64,000 nucleotides of DNA from an uncultured Bacteroidales bacterium (GCA_934675095.1 CAKUPC010000001.1:157826-221825), one strand, 5' to 3'; shown: positions 24,995 to 32,761, numbered from the stretch's first letter. A program made the numbers and translations. The notes: generated by a model from the letters alone, not told the origin.

Positions 24995-26443
24995 ATGGTT
25001 GATAATGTAAATATAGTTGGTCGCAAGTATGAGCAGAGGCTTATACGCGATTATTGGAATTCCGGAAAGTCTGAACTTATCGCGGTTTATGGACGAAGAC
25101 GGATTGGCAAGACTTATCTTGTCAAGAAATGTTTTGACGAGAAATTTGATTTCTGGTTTACGGGAATGTATGATACTCCCAGAGCTGTACAGTTGCTTCA
25201 GTTCAGGAATGAGTTAAGGCGTTTTTCCGGAAAGGATGTGAAGCCGCTCAGAACGTGGTTCGATGCATTCAATGCACTGAGGGACTATCTGCTGTCACTT
25301 AAAAAAGATAAAATTGTAGTATTCCTTGATGAATTGCCTTGGATGGATACTCCGCGCGGCAACTTTTTGGCGGCATTTTCAAATTTCTGGAATATGTGGT
25401 CGTCGCCGGTTTCTCAATTGAAATTGTTCATCTGCGGCTCTGCCACGACATGGATGATGTCTCATATAATAGGCGATAAGGGAGGACTTTACGGAAGGGT
25501 ATGCCGGCCTATATATCTTGCCCCCTTTACTTTAGCCGAAACCGAGGAATTCATTTCCGACATCAAGGGCATAGACATCGGACGCTATCAGATTCTGGAA
25601 CTCTACATGATTTTAGGCGGTGTCCCGTACTATCTGGATATGATTGAGAAAGGCATTCCTTTGGATAAATGCATCGATAACCTTTTCTTCCGCGCGGGAG
25701 CACCGCTCAGAACAGAATATGAGTTCCTGTTCAAATCATTGTTCCGCGAGTCGACTCTTTATAGGAGAATAGTTGAAACACTCTCCAAAACATTGAAGGG
25801 AATGACGCGGGAACAACTTCGGCAGACATTGAAAATCAATGATGGCGGAACTTTTTCGGAGGCACTGGATAATCTGTTCCAATGCGATTTTATCCGGAGA
25901 TATGCTGCCGTTGGCAAGTCTGAGCGAGATATCATGTACCAATTGTCGGACCTGTTTTCCCTGTTCCATCTGAACTTTGTGACAAAAAGCAGTGGCCAGG
26001 ATGAAAATTTCTGGTCAAATATGAGCGGCAGTGGCTCCAGAAGGGCATGGAGCGGTTACGCTTTCGAGCAGGTATGTCTCCATCATCTCAGGCAAATCAA
26101 GGAATCGATGGGTATTGCCGGAGTGTTGAGCAACGCGTGTTCGTGGAGCAGCAAACCATTTACAGATTCAGATGGTACAAAATGGTCTGGCGGCCAGATT
26201 GACTTGGTCATTGACCGCGATGACAATATAATCAATCTGTGTGAGATGAAATATTCTGCCGATGAGTTCATCATAGATGCCGATTATGACAGACGGCTTC
26301 GCCAACGAGCCTCTTTGTTCCAGAAAGTGACCGGCACAAAAAAGCATATCCAGCACGTCTTTGTCACAACATTCGGCGTCAAGCAAAACTCCTACAGCAG
26401 AATTGCCCAGATTCAGATTGATTTGGACGGACTATACCGTTAA
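24995..26443 (+). CDS. AAA-type ATPase with C-terminal DUF234 nuclease-like domain (1)
   Basis: The protein has 482 residues. The N-terminal ATPase domain has VGRKYEQRLI, Walker A GRRRIGKTYLV, Walker B IVVFLDELPWMD and sensor-like CGSATTWM. A winged-helix-like middle (MTREQLRQTLKINDGGTFSE) leads to DUF234, which carries a PD-(D/E)XK-like arrangement: QIDLVIDR ... LCEMKYS. The family is abundant in Bacteroidota and Archaea and has no settled function; defence or mobile-element roles have been suggested. It is a paralogue of the protein at 30833-32269. More AT-rich codons than its upstream neighbours suggest acquisition by transfer. Confidence 0.9.
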   Translation: MVDNVNIVGRKYEQRLIRDYWNSGKSELIAVYGRRRIGKTYLVKKCFDEKFDFWFTGMYDTPRAVQLLQFRNELRRFSGKDVKPLRTWFDAFNALRDYLLSLKKDKIVVFLDELPWMDTPRGNFLAAFSNFWNMWSSPVSQLKLFICGSATTWMMSHIIGDKGGLYGRVCRPIYLAPFTLAETEEFISDIKGIDIGRYQILELYMILGGVPYYLDMIEKGIPLDKCIDNLFFRAGAPLRTEYEFLFKSLFRESTLYRRIVETLSKTLKGMTREQLRQTLKINDGGTFSEALDNLFQCDFIRRYAAVGKSERDIMYQLSDLFSLFHLNFVTKSSGQDENFWSNMSGSGSRRAWSGYAFEQVCLHHLRQIKESMGIAGVLSNACSWSSKPFTDSDGTKWSGGQIDLVIDRDDNIINLCEMKYSADEFIIDADYDRRLRQRASLFQKVTGTKKHIQHVFVTTFGVKQNSYSRIAQIQIDLDGLYR

Positions 26444-26463
26444 AGCATCGACTTCGGTCGGTA

Positions 26464-26556
26464 ATTTTATTCGATACCGCCGAATAAAATCCGCAATTTT
26501 TATTTTGTGTCGTCGAATAAAATATGCTAAATTTATTTTGCGCCACCGAGTAAATT
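26464..26556. repeat. Three palindromic units (ATTTTATTCG / CGAATAAAAT) overlapping the DUF4143 ATPase promoter
   Basis: Unit 1 is perfect: ATTTTATTCG (26464-26473), 7-nt loop, CGAATAAAAT (26481-26490). Unit 2 has arms near 26497-26506 and 26514-26523. Unit 3 has arms near 26531-26540 and 26547-26556. Spacing between units is about 33 nt. The left arm of unit 3 contains the -33 TTTG and its right arm fills the promoter spacer, as expected for operators. A fourth copy occurs at 27963-27989. Confidence 0.8.
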
Positions 26557-26567
26557 CTCTATATTTG
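26537..26567 (+). promoter_or_regulatory. Promoter of the DUF4143 ATPase gene (TTTG-N19-TATATTTG)
   Basis: TTTG (26537-26540) and TATATTTG (26560-26567) are separated by exactly 19 nt and lie 16 nt before the ATG at 26584. The promoter overlaps palindromic unit 3. Confidence 0.8.
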
Positions 26568-26583
26568 CGGCAAAACAAACAAT

Positions 26584-27843
26584 ATGGACAAGGAACTTTT
26601 TCGCGTTATCATATCTGAGAATCAGGAGTATATAGGCAATATCCCATTGATTGAACGGCCTCTGGATTTGGAGGCTTCGGGAAATTATGTTTTTGTCGGG
26701 GTGAGGCAGGCGGGAAAGTCCTATCTGCTCTATCAGCGCGTCCGGCAGATGCTGAGACAAGGTACGAGGCTGGAAGACATAGTATATATAAATTTTGATG
26801 ATGAACGTTTGCTTGGGATGACATCTGATGATTTTGACCTTATTCTTCGGGCATATCACAGCATGTATGACGGCGATCCCGTTTTTTTCTTTGATGAAAT
26901 TCAGAATGTTGACGGATGGGCAAACTTCGCCAGGCGCCTTGCAAACAGAAAATATCGGGTCTATGTGACCGGCAGCAATGCGAAGATGCTTGGACGGGAT
27001 GTAGAGACTGTTCTTGGCGGACGCTATCTTGATATGAAGGTGTTTCCATATTCTTTCCGCGAGTTCTTGAGCGCTTCTGGCGAGAAGGTCACCTCGGGCT
27101 GGCAATATGGGCGAAAGGCGGACAACTTACAACGCCTGTTCCGGACCTATTTCGAGTGGGGAGGATTTCCGGAACTGGTAAATTTCCGCGAGAAGCGTGT
27201 GTGGTTGAACAGTTTATATAACCGTATCTTCCTCAATGATTTGGTCGTCAGGCATAAGATAAAGAACGACGATGCTTTGCGTCTTTGCGTGCGGCGCCTG
27301 GCAGAAAGTGTCATGCACCCGTGCTCGCTGAACCGTCTGTGCAATCTTGTGAAATCGACAGGCGTGTCCAGCAGTGTTTCGTCCGTTATGGAGTATGTGC
27401 GCTATCTTCAGGAGTCTTGTCTGCTGTTTTCCTTGGATAATTATGCGTCGAAGCTCGTTGAGAGGGAGACCGTCAAGAAACACTATTTTGTTGATAACGG
27501 CCTTCTTCATCTGTTCCTGAACAATCCTGAAACCGCATTGCTGGAGAATCTGTGTGCCCTGACCTTGTTTAAGAAATATGGAAGCGGGCTTTTTTATTAC
27601 AACGGGAATGTTGAGGTCGATTTTTATGTCCCGGAAGAAAACATTGCCGTCCAGTCCTGCTATCGGATGAGCGATGACACAACCGTTGAGCGCGAGGTCA
27701 AGGCCTTGGTCGCATTGAACTCACTCCGTCCTCTGAACAAGGCCATGATAATAACCTATGAGGATGAGGACAGCATTGAAAAGAACGGTCTGCACATTGA
27801 TGTGGTTCCCGTCTGGAAATGGCTCTTGTTGCTCAGTAGTTAA
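26584..27843 (+). CDS. AAA-type ATPase with C-terminal DUF4143 domain
   Basis: The protein has 419 residues. The AAA_14-like ATPase has Walker A GVRQAGKSYLL, Walker B PVFFFDEIQNVDGW and RVYVTGSNAKML. A middle helical part (YFEWGGFPELV) leads to DUF4143 (NRIFLNDLVVRHKIKNDDAL ... VEVDFYVPEENIAVQSCYRM), which resembles a nuclease-like fold. The family is very common in Bacteroidota and of unknown function. The gene stands alone with its own promoter and palindromic repeats upstream, and a decayed copy of the same repeat downstream. Confidence 0.9.
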   Translation: MDKELFRVIISENQEYIGNIPLIERPLDLEASGNYVFVGVRQAGKSYLLYQRVRQMLRQGTRLEDIVYINFDDERLLGMTSDDFDLILRAYHSMYDGDPVFFFDEIQNVDGWANFARRLANRKYRVYVTGSNAKMLGRDVETVLGGRYLDMKVFPYSFREFLSASGEKVTSGWQYGRKADNLQRLFRTYFEWGGFPELVNFREKRVWLNSLYNRIFLNDLVVRHKIKNDDALRLCVRRLAESVMHPCSLNRLCNLVKSTGVSSSVSSVMEYVRYLQESCLLFSLDNYASKLVERETVKKHYFVDNGLLHLFLNNPETALLENLCALTLFKKYGSGLFYYNGNVEVDFYVPEENIAVQSCYRMSDDTTVEREVKALVALNSLRPLNKAMIITYEDEDSIEKNGLHIDVVPVWKWLLLLSS

Positions 27844-27962
27844 GCAGAATTTTGCGAGAAATGAAACCATCCCGGATTCGTCCATCGCCAAGCATGACAT
27901 CGAATATGCCATCGGGAACATAATCCCTCTTTGGCATGGCGGCTTGAATTATCTGGTTCTCG

Positions 27963-27989
27963 ATTTTATTCGGCGGAATCGAATAAATT
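27963..27989. repeat. Fourth copy of the ATTTTATTCG palindrome, overlapping the 3' end of the methyltransferase gene
   Basis: ATTTTATTCG (27963-27972), 7-nt loop and CGAATAAATT (27980-27989) match the layout of the unit at 26464-26490. The bases that follow (CTCTGTAT) match those after unit 3 (CTCTATAT). The repeat encodes the last residues (NLFDSAE) and stop of the methyltransferase on the minus strand, so that end of the gene may be repeat-derived. Confidence 0.7.
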
Positions 27990-29105
27990 CTCTGTATGGA
28001 CGCTGCTAAGGTAACTTTTGACGGAGTCTTTGATTGCTCTCGACAAGAATGTTGGCACAGCGTTACCAATTTGCAGATGTTTGTCCCCTCGTTTTCCACA
28101 AAATACATAGTCGTCAGGGAAACCTTGTAGGCGGGCGGCTTCTCTGGTTGATAGCGGGCGTGGGTCATGTGGGTGAATGCACCTTGACGAGGATGGACAT
28201 CCAAGATTGCGGGTGATTGTTGTACTCGGCTTGTCCCACCATAGCCTGCAGTAGCAGTTTGCGAATCCGCTTTTAGGACGCAGTTCCTCGGCGATGTCTT
28301 TGGGGGAACCACCGTCAGGCAGAGCTTCCATTATGGCTACGAGTTTTGCGCTGTTTTTCGGCACCTCATGTTCTTGAATCTCCTTGGGCGCATTAGCCCT
28401 CATCAGTTTCTGATACTCGTTCTGAGGCTCTGTTGCATATTGGCTTGCACTTTCTCCTGTTTTTATCGATGGCAGGTCACTCAGCGCTTCTCCTAAAGTT
28501 ACATATGGCTTGAGAGAAGTATCTGCTGGTATGCCTAGTTCCGGATTATAATGCGTTGGTGCCGGGTACTTGAAAGGACGGTCATTGAGTGTCCCGACCA
28601 ATATTACTCTTTCCCTTATTTGCGGAGCACCATAGTCGGCAGCATTCAGGAGCTTCATCTGAAGATGATAGCCGATTGATTCGAAAAGGGATATGATTGT
28701 CTTTATCAACTCTCCTCCCTGCATGGACAAGAGGCCTTTCACATTCTCAAAAACGAAAATTTTCGGCCTCAGTTCTTTTAGTATTCTGTAATACTCCTGA
28801 AACAGTTTTCCGCGCGGGTCGTCAATCAGTCTTTTCCCCACTGTGGAGTATGCCTGACAAGGCGGACCGCCGACGACGATGTCAATGTCTCCCTGCTTTA
28901 TACCCAAATCTCTTGACAAATCATCCAGCGAAAAGTCTTTGATGTCTTTGTTATACATCTTTACTGCCGGATGATTGCAGCTGTAGGCCTGAGCCATTGG
29001 TGTGAGGATTTCGTTTGCCGCAATAATCTCAAAGTCGGAGTCGTGGGCGAATCCGTAACTCAGCCCCCCTACGCCGGCGAAAAGGTCAATTACTTTATAT
29101 GCCAT
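27966..29105 (-). CDS. C5-cytosine DNA methyltransferase of a type II RM system
   Basis: The protein has 379 residues. Motif I is VIDLFAGVGGLSYGFA, motif IV VVGGPPCQAYS (catalytic Cys83), motif VI ENVKG (120-124), motif VIII QIRER (162-166) and motif X HLQIGNAVP near 350. It transfers methyl groups from S-adenosylmethionine to cytosine C5 and protects against the adjacent nuclease. It is divergent from the controller and nuclease genes, the classical layout for controlled type II systems. The recognition site cannot be predicted. Confidence 0.96.
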   Translation of the reverse strand: MAYKVIDLFAGVGGLSYGFAHDSDFEIIAANEILTPMAQAYSCNHPAVKMYNKDIKDFSLDDLSRDLGIKQGDIDIVVGGPPCQAYSTVGKRLIDDPRGKLFQEYYRILKELRPKIFVFENVKGLLSMQGGELIKTIISLFESIGYHLQMKLLNAADYGAPQIRERVILVGTLNDRPFKYPAPTHYNPELGIPADTSLKPYVTLGEALSDLPSIKTGESASQYATEPQNEYQKLMRANAPKEIQEHEVPKNSAKLVAIMEALPDGGSPKDIAEELRPKSGFANCYCRLWWDKPSTTITRNLGCPSSSRCIHPHDPRPLSTREAARLQGFPDDYVFCGKRGDKHLQIGNAVPTFLSRAIKDSVKSYLSSVHTENLFDSAE

Positions 29106-29131
29106 ATTGTTTTACTCGGTGTTTTCAAATA

Positions 29132-29162
29132 CAAATGTACGCATTTTTATGATTATTCCAAA
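29132..29162 (-). promoter_or_regulatory. Methyltransferase promoter (TTTG-N19-TACATTTG)
   Basis: Read on the minus strand, TTTG (complement 29159-29162) and TACATTTG (complement 29132-29139) are exactly 19 nt apart. The -33 box lies inside the 29154-29170 palindrome, so a bound controller would block it. Confidence 0.8.
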
Positions 29163-29170
29163 ATGGAATA
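29154..29170. promoter_or_regulatory. Palindromic operator (candidate C-box) in the RM divergent promoter
   Basis: TATTCCA (29154-29160), AAA, TGGAATA (29164-29170) is a perfect 7-bp inverted repeat. It covers the -33 box of the methyltransferase promoter and sits about one -33 distance upstream of the controller gene -7 box. Confidence 0.7.
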
Positions 29171-29185
29171 TAGAATTACAGTTTT

Positions 29186-29193
29186 TAATTTTG
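29186..29193 (+). promoter_or_regulatory. -7 box (TAATTTTG) of the controller gene; near-leaderless
   Basis: TAATTTTG ends 4 nt before the ATG at 29198. No TTTG stands at -33; the palindrome occupies that region instead, as would suit activator dependence. Confidence 0.6.
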
Positions 29194-29197
29194 TCAA

Positions 29198-29434
29198 ATG
29201 AAAAAGAATGACTTATCAAAGGAAAAATTACGCCTGGCCGGGAAACTGTACCAAGTGAGGAATGAGTTGGGCATCAAGCAGTCTGATTTGCAGAGAGAGG
29301 GGCTGATTTCTCAAAGTCACCTTTCAAAAATAGAGAATGCAGAAATCAATATTTCTGCGATTATGCTCAATATTTTGGCTCGGAGATACGGCAAGAATAT
29401 CTCATATTTCTTTGAACCTTTAGGAGATAATTGA
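29198..29434 (+). CDS. XRE-family HTH regulator, probable RM controller (C) protein
   Basis: The protein has 78 residues, almost entirely a helix-turn-helix domain (LYQVRNELGIKQSDLQREGL, ISQSHLSKIENAEINISAIM). Size, fold and position, divergent from the methyltransferase and 15 bp before the nuclease gene, match C proteins that delay nuclease expression on entry into a new host. A perfect palindrome in the divergent promoter is its likely binding site. Confidence 0.88.
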   Translation: MKKNDLSKEKLRLAGKLYQVRNELGIKQSDLQREGLISQSHLSKIENAEINISAIMLNILARRYGKNISYFFEPLGDN

Positions 29435-29449
29435 CAAAACAGAATATCT

Positions 29450-30295
29450 ATGACAGAAAGGAATCGTGCTTCGGGTTGGCAGTATGCCAAGATTTCCGGC
29501 CATGAAAATGAATCGGATGTGGAAGTTCTTTTTCGGAACGAGGAGTATAGGACGGCCTTTTCCGAAAGGTTAGGTATTGGCAAGATTGTTTCGGCATCTG
29601 TTGGAGGGTTATGCGAAACGGAAGTTTTGAGCGTCTTTGGAGATAAGACAAAGTCCAAGACGGACCTAGTTCTGACCTTGGCAGATGGGCGGAATATAAA
29701 TATTTCGATAAAGAAGAGTGCCGGCGGCCAAGTATATTTGATAGGTGTCGATCGCTTTATTGAAGGCTTTGAAATGCAGTATGGTAAAACTGTTCCATCG
29801 GGAATAAAACGACTCCTATATATTTATTTCTATGGAAGTTCGGAAACTGATTCTTTGTTGGATGATGCGAGAGTTACCACGGGAGAAACGAAATCGTTGA
29901 TTGAGTACCAGCGTCGGCATAATCGACTGGTATGGACATCTCTTTATAATTGGGACAGGGAGAATGGCGATGCTCTGTTGGGGTGGTTCAAGGAAAATGT
30001 CTCGGAGATTGCGGATTTTTGTTTCGCTCGTGGACTTGCAGCAAATTCATGCGACTGGGCGCAATATGTCTGGTATATAAATCTTTTGGGAGAAGACGAT
30101 TTTGATGAAATCTATTCGGTTGACGATATTAAAAAGGCAGTTACAGCAGAGTCGGACAGCATATCTCCCGGTCATCAAAATGGAGGTTCTACGACATTGC
30201 TGCCATTTGGGTTTGTTCAATGGCATCAGCAGAAAATGCAGTTTCATCATTCTTTGGAGAAATTGTCTCACCTTCTTGTCGGGAAAGTACTCTAA
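29450..30295 (+). CDS. Probable type II restriction endonuclease
   Basis: The protein has 281 residues and no motif I can tie to a named enzyme. A PD-(D/E)XK-type core is visible: Asp72 in KSKTDLVLTL and Ser86-Ile-Lys88 in NISIKKS, with the beta-hairpin spacing typical of these nucleases. The C-terminus (LLPFGFVQWHQQKMQFHHS) is unusual and may form part of the DNA-binding region. The assignment rests mainly on position after the C protein and opposite the methyltransferase. Low GC and codon use match the rest of the RM block, suggesting joint transfer. Confidence 0.75.
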   Translation: MTERNRASGWQYAKISGHENESDVEVLFRNEEYRTAFSERLGIGKIVSASVGGLCETEVLSVFGDKTKSKTDLVLTLADGRNINISIKKSAGGQVYLIGVDRFIEGFEMQYGKTVPSGIKRLLYIYFYGSSETDSLLDDARVTTGETKSLIEYQRRHNRLVWTSLYNWDRENGDALLGWFKENVSEIADFCFARGLAANSCDWAQYVWYINLLGEDDFDEIYSVDDIKKAVTAESDSISPGHQNGGSTTLLPFGFVQWHQQKMQFHHSLEKLSHLLVGKVL

Positions 30296-30317
30296 TGTCG
30301 GTGCGTTGCGTATGGAG

Positions 30318-30620
30318 TTATTGGCTCGATAAAAAAATCAAATTTTTGATCGAACTGGCTTCTCCGCAATAGTTTTGTTCATTGGCGGAATTCAGGTAGT
30401 TGAACAGAATCTTGTCATTTTGCTCACACCAGTCATATTGGCATTCAAGTGTTTCAGGAGCAAAGAAAATGGAGTTATAGACTCTACAGATTTCTTTTGT
30501 ACCAGGCTCATCACAGCACACTATGAAAAACAGGCAGTTCTTGCCATTTGAGATAACTCCGGCGCAGCAATATCCATTTGCATCGAAGCACTCTTCCTCA
30601 TAAATATAATTCCAACACAT
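30318..30620 (-). CDS. Hypothetical cysteine-rich protein, 100 residues
   Basis: No family is recognised. It starts MCWNYIYEEECFDANGYCC and contains 11 cysteines with no signal peptide and no obvious metal-binding spacing. It is convergent with the nuclease gene, separated by 22 bp, and shares the AT-rich character of the island. It could be a small accessory or immunity-like protein, but there is no sequence evidence for that. Confidence 0.55.
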   Translation of the reverse strand: MCWNYIYEEECFDANGYCCAGVISNGKNCLFFIVCCDEPGTKEICRVYNSIFFAPETLECQYDWCEQNDKILFNYLNSANEQNYCGEASSIKNLIFLSSQ

Positions 30621-30771
30621 TTTACAAAAAATTAACTAGTTCGTTATTCTCTTTCTTTTGACAGAAAAGGATTACTTATTGTAATATGCGGAAACGAAGA
30701 TAGTGCTAATTGTTGTTGGTGCAACCTTTATCCACAGATACTCTGTATGCTTTGACTGAAAAGTTGTAGAA

Positions 30772-30810
30772 TTTTTTCTGTTTTTATATGTTTTTTCTGT
30801 TTTTTATATG
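30772..30810. repeat. Two tandem T-rich 19-20 bp units
   Basis: TTTTTTCTGTTTTTATATG (30772-30790) is followed directly by the same sequence with one extra T (30791-30810). The 212-bp gap 30621-30832 otherwise shows only AT-rich sequence. Confidence 0.7.
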
Positions 30811-30832
30811 TCGCATAAGAATAAATTATGGA

Positions 30833-32269
30833 CTATTTGACTGCCGCGAAGAGGTGTTCGGCGGTGAGTTCGCTGTGGACGAGGCTGGAATAGAGTCCTC
30901 GGGTCAGTCCGTATGGCGTGATGAAGGTGAAGACTGGGGTGGTGGTGAGCCTTTCGTCTTCCATGAAGGTCTGCCGTCTTTCGCGCAGTTGGGCCGCGTA
31001 GTCTTTGGTTATGTTGTAGCGGCTTGCCGCGAACTTCATCTCCACGAGGTGTATCATCCTGTCGGCACGCTTTATCACGAGGTCGATTTGGGCACCGCGC
31101 CTTTCTTCTCCCTTGGCCGCGACGTGACGCCATGTCGAGGCTTCGGTGGCTACGCCGGAGATGCCAAGGCCTTGTTTGATATGGGTCAGATGGTGGAGAC
31201 AGAGCTGCTCGAATGAGAAGCCTTCCCATGAAGACGCGCTGCGGTCGTTGAAATGGTGCTGCCAATAGTGCTCGTCCTTTGAGTTGTTTCCGAGTACGAA
31301 CTTGTAGTAAAAGATTGTGTAAAAATCGCTCAGGCGATAGAGGCTCATCTTGCTCCGGTTACCATACTGGGAGTAGGAGACGATGAAGTCGCATCTTTCC
31401 AGATTGTCCAGCAGCTTTGAGAGGCCGCCTCCGCCGAATCCTGTGCCCTGTTCTATTTCCGAACGCGTGTAGCCTTCCCTTTTGCCGGACAGGAATTTTA
31501 CGACGGATATGTATCTGTCTGATTTTGAGAACAGTGCGTTATATAGTTCGTTAAATTCATCTGAAAGTTCGCCTCCTCTTCTGAAAATCAGGGAATCTAT
31601 GTTGTCCGGAAGGCTCAGGTCGGGGCGGAGCAGGCTCAGATAATATGGTATGCCGCCTAAAATCATGTAGCATTGCATAATCTGGTAATCATCCCATCCG
31701 AATCCGTGCTCCTGCAGATATTCCCGGCATTCGCTCAGGTAAAACGGACGCAGGTAAATCCTGTGCGTTAGCCTGTTATGCAGGCCTCCCTGATTGTCTT
31801 CAAGCTTTTCCTTCATCCAGCTTGTCGCGCTTCCGCAGGCCACGAACACGATGTCGTCCCTATTCTGAACCCAGTTGGCCCAGAAGTATTCCAGTTCATT
31901 AAGAAACTCGCTGCCGTGCGTGTCCATCCATGGCATCTCGTCGAAGAAGATGATTTTCCTCTTGTCTTCGCAATGCTCCAGATAGGATTCCAGTTGCAGG
32001 AAAGCGTCGTGCCAGCTGTCAATCTGAGGAACGGTGGAGCCGTGGCTGTAGCGCACCAGCGCCTCCCTGAAGTTCTGAAGCTGAACGGCTTTAGGCTGCC
32101 GATGCGCTCCTACATAATGAAAACTGTAGCGGTCCTTGAAGAAACATCTCACGAGAAAGGTTTTCCCCACCCTTCGCCTTCCATATAGCGCAATGAACTC
32201 GGAGCGGTCAGATTTGACAGCCCATTCCAATTCTTTCCATTCGTTTTCGCGTCCGACGAGTCTTTCCAT
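30833..32269 (-). CDS. AAA-type ATPase with C-terminal DUF234 nuclease-like domain (2)
   Basis: The protein has 478 residues. MERLVGREN was chosen as start because it matches the N-terminus of the family and follows a -7 box; the open frame adds seven more residues. Walker A is GRRRVGKTFLV, Walker B IIFFDEMPWMD, followed by CGSATSWM, a winged-helix part and the DUF234 core AQIDLVIKR ... LVEMKFA. It aligns along its whole length with the protein at 24995-26443 but is clearly diverged and is preceded by unrelated inverted repeats. Function of the family is unsettled. Confidence 0.9.
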   Translation of the reverse strand: MERLVGRENEWKELEWAVKSDRSEFIALYGRRRVGKTFLVRCFFKDRYSFHYVGAHRQPKAVQLQNFREALVRYSHGSTVPQIDSWHDAFLQLESYLEHCEDKRKIIFFDEMPWMDTHGSEFLNELEYFWANWVQNRDDIVFVACGSATSWMKEKLEDNQGGLHNRLTHRIYLRPFYLSECREYLQEHGFGWDDYQIMQCYMILGGIPYYLSLLRPDLSLPDNIDSLIFRRGGELSDEFNELYNALFSKSDRYISVVKFLSGKREGYTRSEIEQGTGFGGGGLSKLLDNLERCDFIVSYSQYGNRSKMSLYRLSDFYTIFYYKFVLGNNSKDEHYWQHHFNDRSASSWEGFSFEQLCLHHLTHIKQGLGISGVATEASTWRHVAAKGEERRGAQIDLVIKRADRMIHLVEMKFAASRYNITKDYAAQLRERRQTFMEDERLTTTPVFTFITPYGLTRGLYSSLVHSELTAEHLFAAVK

Positions 32270-32287
32270 AACAATCCGATTTGTCTG

Positions 32288-32295
32288 CAAAGATA
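32288..32295 (-). promoter_or_regulatory. -7 box (TATCTTTG) of the second DUF234 ATPase gene
   Basis: The complement of 32288-32295 reads TATCTTTG and lies 18 nt before the chosen ATG. No TTTG stands at the normal -33 distance; inverted repeats begin about 27 nt further upstream. Confidence 0.6.
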
Positions 32296-32321
32296 ATCAT
32301 TCGCGATGAAGAAATCCATGA

Positions 32322-32414
32322 TTTTTGTCCAAATGTCGATTTATTTGTGAGATTTGGACGAAAATCGGGCGAATTTTGTCCAAATCCCGGTTTTTTGATG
32401 GGATTTGGACAAAA
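32322..32414. repeat. Two inverted repeats built on GTCCAAAT / ATTTGGAC upstream of the second DUF234 gene
   Basis: The first pairs TTTTTGTCCAAAT (32322-32334) with ATTTGGACGAAAA (32352-32364). The second is a perfect 15-bp repeat, TTTTGTCCAAATCCC (32374-32388) and GGGATTTGGACAAAA (32400-32414), with an 11-nt loop. Four copies of the 8-mer occur in 93 bp. Their place, just upstream of the ATPase promoter, parallels the unrelated repeats before the other two ATPase genes. Confidence 0.8.
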
Positions 32415-32455
32415 ACGGATGTCTGATGGCAAGGCGGGGCTGATTGAGACTCGGG

Positions 32456-32761
32456 TCAGAACTCGTAGTCGAGGCAGGAGCGGAGGGCGGTGTAGGGGCG
32501 GACCCTGGTGTTGGCGACGGAGAGGTGAGCCGGGTGGACGGCGTAGGCCTTGAGGGCTTCTGGAGATTCGAGGGTGCAGTCGAGCATCACGTCGGCCGTG
32601 GAACTCGGAAGACGGCCTTCCGTGCTCACCATCACCTCAATAAGTCCCGGGACAACCCCGACAAGCGATTCCAGTCCCTCCTTGATTCCGGCCTTGACGG
32701 CAGTCTTCTCCTCCTCGGACAGCTCCTCCTTGAGCGTCCATAATATAATGTGCTTTACCAT
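32456..32761 (-). CDS. Dabb-family (stress-responsive A/B barrel) protein
   Basis: The protein has 101 residues. The start at MVKHIILWTL is the standard N-terminus of the family; 12 in-frame upstream codons were dropped. Pattern: MVKHIILWTLKEELSEEEKT, PGLIEVMVSTE, DVMLDCTLESPEALKAYAVH and PAHLSVANTRVRPY. Dabb proteins are small dimeric ferredoxin-like barrels, most of unknown substrate, acting in the cytoplasm. It lies alone between the ATPase island and trpS. Confidence 0.9.
   Translation of the reverse strand: MVKHIILWTLKEELSEEEKTAVKAGIKEGLESLVGVVPGLIEVMVSTEGRLPSSTADVMLDCTLESPEALKAYAVHPAHLSVANTRVRPYTALRSCLDYEF

Noticed and set aside
26464..26567. CRISPR-like appearance of regularly spaced palindromic units
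   Set aside because: Only three imperfect units about 33 nt apart, no unique spacers and no cas genes; they overlap a promoter and read better as operators.
27833..27937. 34-codon minus-strand ORF beginning MPKRDYVPDG between the DUF4143 gene and the methyltransferase gene
   Set aside because: It looks natural in composition and could be a gene remnant, but there is no promoter, no recognisable family and it overlaps the end of the ATPase gene, so I do not call it.
30772..30810. Tandem T-rich units as a regulatory element of the second DUF234 gene
   Set aside because: They lie downstream of that gene's stop codon and are low-complexity; slippage is a sufficient explanation.
24995..32414. 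Integrative element carrying the ATPase and RM genes as one unit
   Set aside because: The block is more AT-rich and accessory in content, but there is no integrase, transposase, tRNA-linked attachment site or flanking direct repeat to define an element.
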